Source of the DNA: Blastocatellia bacterium
Lineage (GTDB): Bacteria; Acidobacteriota; Blastocatellia; Pyrinomonadales; Pyrinomonadaceae
NCBI GenBank assembly: GCA_013695495.1
Contig: JACDAK010000268.1
Coordinates: forward strand, 1-8,417
Direction of reading: 5' to 3'
DNA length: 8,417 nt
A program made the translations under genes and the position numbers. The notes beneath the pieces are model-generated. The model made no database searches and was not told where the DNA came from. It saw only the letters and a list, made by a program, of their open reading frames with translations. Each line of letters begins with the position of its first letter. Position 1 is the first letter of the stretch. Shown here one piece after another: positions 5,529 to 8,417 of the stretch.

Positions 5529-6920
5529 ATGTCAGCACCAAATATTGAAACTATTGTGTCGCTTTCGAAGCGGAGGGGTTTTGTTTATCCGGCGTCGGAG
5601 ATCTATGGCGGGCTGGGGTCGTCGTGGGATTACGGGCCGTTGGGGGTAGAGCTTGCGAACAACATAAAGAAAAGCTGGTGGAATTGGCTGGTTTATGAAC
5701 GGGACGATATCGAAGGGATCGATTCGTCGATCCTACAAAATCGGCTGGTTTGGAAGTATTCGGGGCATGAGGACACGTTTTCGGATCCGCTGGTAGATTG
5801 CCGCGAGTGTAAGTCGCGGCTGCGGCAGGACAAGCTCGATCAGGACGCGGAGGGGAAGTACGTTTGTTCGAATTGCGGTTCGACGGACCTGACGGACCCG
5901 CGGCCGTTCAATTTAATGTTTCGGACTACGATCGGTGCGGTTTCGGATGACGATGATCCGATGGCACTGGCATATCTGCGGCCCGAGACTGCTCAGGGTA
6001 TTTTCGCGAATTTTGCGAATGTGCTGAACACTTCGCGGCGGAAGCTGCCGTTTGGGATCGCGCAGATCGGGAAGGCATTTCGTAATGAGGTCACGCCGGG
6101 GAATTTTATCTTTCGTACTCGAGAGTTTGAGCAGATGGAGCTAGAGTATTTCGTTAAGCCGGACGAAGCGGCGGGGGCTCACCAGGATTGGATAGATGGG
6201 TTTGATGAGTGGATAAGATCGCTTGGGATCTCGGGTGAGAATCTGAAGCATTATGAGCAATCGAAACACGAGCTGGCCCATTATGCCGAGCGGACGGTGG
6301 ATATTCTGTATCGCTTTTTCCCGGAGCGTGAGGATGAAGAGAAGCAATGGGATGAGCTGATGGGGATCGCTAATCGGACGGACTATGACCTACGGGTACA
6401 TTCGAAGAAGCCGGAGGATGCCGACGGGAAGCGGATCAACCCTGATTCGACTGAGGACCTCTCGTATTTTGATACCGCTACGAACGAGCGGTTTTACCCG
6501 TATATTATCGAGCCTTCGGTGGGTGTGAATAGAACGCTGCTGGCGGTGATGATGGACGCTTATACAGAACGCACGAACGACAAGGGTGAGACTCGGGTGA
6601 TCATGAAGTTGACGCCGCAACTGGCTCCGATAAAGGTCGCGGTCCTGCCGCTGGCTAAGAACAAGCCGGAGATCGTCGAAATGGCAAGGCGGCTGAAGAA
6701 GGACTTGCAGCCTTCAATGCGTGCGATTTATGACGACACCGGCGGCATCGGGAAGCTTTACGCGCGGCAGGATGAGATCGGCACGCCGTTTTGCGTTACG
6801 GTGGATCACGAATCGCTGGAGGACAACGCCGTAACCGTCCGACATCGCGACACGTGGGAGCAGGAGCGTATTTCGGCTGAACAACTGAAGGGTTTCTTGC
6901 AGGAAAAGCTGGATGTATAA
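5529..6920 (+). CDS. glyS: Glycine--tRNA ligase, homodimeric (alpha2) type
   Basis: This class II synthetase attaches glycine to tRNA-Gly. The single 463-residue chain is the eukaryote-like alpha2 form (also called glyQS), not the alpha2beta2 glyQ/glyS pair of E. coli. Visible features: N-terminal SKRRGFVYPASEIYGGLGSSWDYGPLG; a zinc-binding set C91, C94, C113, C116; RPETAQG at 151-157; motif 2 around FRNEVTPGNFIFRTREFEQ (184-202); motif 3 at EPSVGVNRTLLAVMMDAY (328-345) with R335; and a C-terminal anticodon-binding domain (about 365-463, IKVAVLPLAKN onward, with GKLYARQDEIGTPFCVTVDH). Length is close to other bacterial alpha2 enzymes. ATG 5529 gives the standard N-terminus but lacks a Shine-Dalgarno sequence. 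With the vapC stop six bases upstream, translation is probably coupled to vapC and transcription probably comes at least partly from the vapBC promoter. A terminator candidate follows. Confidence 0.97.
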   Translation: MSAPNIETIVSLSKRRGFVYPASEIYGGLGSSWDYGPLGVELANNIKKSWWNWLVYERDDIEGIDSSILQNRLVWKYSGHEDTFSDPLVDCRECKSRLRQDKLDQDAEGKYVCSNCGSTDLTDPRPFNLMFRTTIGAVSDDDDPMALAYLRPETAQGIFANFANVLNTSRRKLPFGIAQIGKAFRNEVTPGNFIFRTREFEQMELEYFVKPDEAAGAHQDWIDGFDEWIRSLGISGENLKHYEQSKHELAHYAERTVDILYRFFPEREDEEKQWDELMGIANRTDYDLRVHSKKPEDADGKRINPDSTEDLSYFDTATNERFYPYIIEPSVGVNRTLLAVMMDAYTERTNDKGETRVIMKLTPQLAPIKVAVLPLAKNKPEIVEMARRLKKDLQPSMRAIYDDTGGIGKLYARQDEIGTPFCVTVDHESLEDNAVTVRHRDTWEQERISAEQLKGFLQEKLDV

Positions 6921-6998
6921 GTGGCTGCGGCAAGCGCGTTAGATCCTGTAACACGAGCGTCGTTTCAACACACTCCTGAACACTCCGCAGCCTACTGT

Positions 6999-7025
6999 GG
7001 AAAATGGCTGCCATTCCCTCTTTTT
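6999..7025 (+). terminator. Probable intrinsic terminator of glyS
   Basis: AATGG (7003-7007) pairs with CCATT (7011-7015) around a CTG loop, and GG (6999-7000) with CC (7016-7017) after two bulged A's. The stem is followed by CTC and five T's (7021-7025). The hairpin is short, so strength is uncertain. A separate pair of 8-base arms, GGCTGCGG 6923-6930 and CCGCAGCC 6985-6992, encloses 54 bases just before it and could form a longer structure. Confidence 0.5.
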
Positions 7026-7075
7026 ATAAGCTGCAGCGAATAACGGTTGTACAATTCGGCTAATCAACCATCTCA

Positions 7076-7081
7076 TATAAT
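7076..7081 (+). promoter_or_regulatory. Candidate -10 element of the rfbF promoter
   Basis: A perfect TATAAT lies 68 bases before the rfbF start, in the AT-rich part of the spacer after the glyS terminator. No good -35 box sits at 16-18 bases. TTGTAC (7047-7052, part of the palindrome TTGTACAA) is 23 bases away, too far for a standard promoter. The promoter may be weak or activator-dependent. Confidence 0.4.
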
Positions 7082-7133
7082 CTAGTGTTTTGTAAAATAA
7101 AATGGTCGGAGCGAACCTGCGGGGGGCCTGATA

Positions 7134-7140
7134 AGGGAGG
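7134..7140 (+). promoter_or_regulatory. Shine-Dalgarno sequence that decides the rfbF start
   Basis: AGGGAGG lies 9 bases before ATG 7150 and only 3 bases before an in-frame TTG at 7144. The spacing favours the ATG, which also gives the family's standard N-terminus MKAVILAGG. Confidence 0.75.
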
Positions 7141-7149
7141 TTTTTGCGA

Positions 7150-7926
7150 ATGAAAGCGGTGATATTGGCCGGAGGATACGGTACGCGTATCTCGGAAGAG
7201 AGCGGTGTGCGGCCCAAGCCGTTGGTCGAGATCGGCGGGCAGCCGATCCTTTGGCATATCATGAAGATCTACTCCCTGCACGGGATAAACGACTTCATTA
7301 TATGCTGCGGCTATAAAGGCCATATGATCAAGGAGTATTTCGCGAGCTATTTCTTGCGGCGCTCGGACGTTACGTTTGACCTTAGAACGAATGAGATGGA
7401 GGTCCATCACACAAACGTTGAGCCTTGGAAGGTCACGCTAGTTCATACGGGGTATAGGACAATGACCGGGGGGCGTATCAGGCGGGTCGCGGAGTATTTA
7501 GGGGATGAGCCGTTTTGTCTGACTTACGGAGATGGGGTTAGCGATGTTGATCTGACTGAGCTGATCAAGTTTCACCGCGCCCAAGGGTCTCTTTCGACGG
7601 TTACGGGAGTGCAGCCGCCGGGAAGATTTGGCGTGTTCACGATAGACTCGAAAGATAACCGCATCGATCATTTCAAGGAGAAACCAAATGACGACGGCGC
7701 CTGGGTTAACGGTGGTTTTTTCGTTCTTGAACCCGGGGCGCTCGAATATATTGCCGACGACAACAGCGTGTGGGAACAGGAGCCGATGGAGCGGCTCGCG
7801 CATGACGGAATGCTCTCAGTATTTCGACACCGAGGCTTTTGGCAGCCAATGGACACGTTGCGCGACAAACAGATGTTGGAAGACTTGTGGCAGAGCAAAG
7901 CGGCTCCGTGGAGAAAGTGGAACTAA
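7150..7926 (+). CDS. rfbF: Glucose-1-phosphate cytidylyltransferase
   Basis: RfbF joins CTP and glucose 1-phosphate to make CDP-glucose, the first step towards CDP-3,6-dideoxyhexoses and related sugars of O-antigens and other surface glycans. The 258-residue product matches the Salmonella enzyme along its length as I recall it. Features: nucleotide-binding loop LAGGYGTRISEES (6-18) and RPKPLVEIGG; ILWHIMKIYSLHGINDFIICCGYKG; MTGGRIRRV; Mg-binding YGDGVSDVD (126-134, D128); the PPGRFG and NGGFFVLEP segments; WEQEPMERLA; FWQPMDTLRDKQMLE near the end. This pattern separates it from the thymidylyl (RmlA) and uridylyl (GalU) relatives. It follows a terminator and candidate promoter, so it begins a new transcription unit. 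The stop overlaps the next start by one base (TAATG), giving tight coupling. Confidence 0.95.
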   Translation: MKAVILAGGYGTRISEESGVRPKPLVEIGGQPILWHIMKIYSLHGINDFIICCGYKGHMIKEYFASYFLRRSDVTFDLRTNEMEVHHTNVEPWKVTLVHTGYRTMTGGRIRRVAEYLGDEPFCLTYGDGVSDVDLTELIKFHRAQGSLSTVTGVQPPGRFGVFTIDSKDNRIDHFKEKPNDDGAWVNGGFFVLEPGALEYIADDNSVWEQEPMERLAHDGMLSVFRHRGFWQPMDTLRDKQMLEDLWQSKAAPWRKWN

Positions 7927-8417
7927 TGAATGTGCTTGTTACCGGAACTGACGGTTATATCGGAACTGTAATGGGGCCGGCCTTGCTGGAGCATGGGCAC
8001 GAGGTCACGGGGTTAGATACCGGGTACTATCGCGATGGGTGGATGTATCACGGCCGTCGGCGAAAGGCTCCGGCGACGCTGGATAAGGATCTCCGTGACA
8101 TTACGGAAGACGATCTGCGGGGTTTTGACGCGGTAGTTCACCTCGCGGAACTCTCGAATGACCCGCTTGGGCAGCTTAATCCTTCGATCACATACCGCAT
8201 CAATCATGTTGGCAGCGTCGAATTGGCTCGCAAATGCAAGGCGGTTGGCATTAACCGGTTCGTTTACGCCTCGTCTTGCAGCGTTTACGGGATCGGCTCT
8301 GATGATTTTAAGACGGAAGAGTCGGCTACGGACCCGAGGACGGCTTACGCTGAATGTAAGGTGATGGTCGAACAAGGCGTATCGGAATTGGCGGATAATG
8401 ATTTTTCACCCACATTC
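7926..8417 (+). CDS. NAD(P)-dependent epimerase/dehydratase-like protein, extended SDR family (3' end beyond window)
   Basis: 164 N-terminal residues are visible and remain open at the window edge. The dinucleotide-binding start MNVLVTGTDGYIGTVM has the GxxGxxG motif (G7, G10, G13). An acidic residue follows the second strand (VTGLDTGYY, D31), consistent with NAD binding. AVVHLAELSNDP lies at 69-80, the catalytic serine region at YASSCSVYG (114-122), and the catalytic pair Y141 and K145 in YAECK. This is the extended SDR fold that modifies sugar nucleotides. It is not the usual next enzyme, CDP-glucose 4,6-dehydratase (RfbG), whose start as I recall it reads differently (VTGHTGFKG). Overlap with rfbF suggests it acts on a CDP-activated sugar, as an epimerase, reductase or dehydratase. 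The exact reaction cannot be told from the visible part. Confidence 0.88.
   Translation, partial: MNVLVTGTDGYIGTVMGPALLEHGHEVTGLDTGYYRDGWMYHGRRRKAPATLDKDLRDITEDDLRGFDAVVHLAELSNDPLGQLNPSITYRINHVGSVELARKCKAVGINRFVYASSCSVYGIGSDDFKTEESATDPRTAYAECKVMVEQGVSELADNDFSPTF

Noticed and set aside
7047..7054. TTGTACAA palindrome, sharing TGTACAA with the vapB operator candidate, as a shared regulator site
   Set aside because: Only seven bases are shared and the second arm of the vapB repeat is missing here; chance is a sufficient explanation.
7144..7149. TTG at 7144 as the rfbF start
   Set aside because: It would be only 3 bases from the Shine-Dalgarno sequence and adds two residues not seen in the family; ATG 7150 fits better.
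1..8417. CRISPR array, insertion sequence or phage genes
   Set aside because: No regularly spaced direct repeats, no transposase or integrase, and no terminal inverted repeats flanking a gene were seen.

Overview
The window (8,417 bases, roughly half G+C) reads as chromosomal housekeeping DNA from a Gram-negative-type bacterium. Gene order accB-accC, rpsO-pnp, an alpha2-type glycyl-tRNA synthetase and CDP-sugar genes, with weak Shine-Dalgarno use at several genes, would fit Acidobacteriota (for example Blastocatellia). That assignment is an inference from general impression, not from a phylogeny. Nearly all confident genes are on the plus strand; long antisense frames are shadows of coding sequence.

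Layout. 2-334: the C-terminal part of accB (biotin carboxyl carrier protein), cut by the window start. 421-1773: accC (biotin carboxylase), its partner in acetyl-CoA carboxylase. 1774-1916: a leader with a good sigma70-like promoter, feeding rpsO (ribosomal protein S15, 1917-2186). 2187-2436: a hairpin-rich spacer ending in a strong terminator-like hairpin that lies directly against the ribosome-binding site of pnp. 2437-4563: pnp (polynucleotide phosphorylase), followed by another strong hairpin. 4603 to about 4901 on the minus strand: what looks like a decayed, frameshifted and N-terminally truncated DUF305 gene, not a functional ORF. 4884-5522: a vapBC toxin-antitoxin module with its own near-consensus promoter and a candidate operator. 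5529-6920: glyS, starting six bases after the vapC stop. 6921-7149: terminator and promoter spacer. 7150-7926: rfbF (glucose-1-phosphate cytidylyltransferase), overlapping by one base a short-chain dehydrogenase/reductase-type sugar-nucleotide enzyme (7926 onward) that runs off the window end.

How the parts work together. AccB and AccC carry out the first half-reaction of fatty-acid synthesis. RpsO and PNPase form the classic ribosome/RNA-decay pair, and the structured spacer suggests post-transcriptional control. VapBC appears to have been placed between pnp and glyS, next to the relic; its strong promoter probably also reads into glyS, tying a toxin module to an essential tRNA synthetase. 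The last two genes open a cell-surface polysaccharide sugar-nucleotide cluster.

I did not find a clearly new multi-gene system. The most unusual items are the DUF305 relic, the vapBC-glyS coupling and the structured rpsO-pnp leader.
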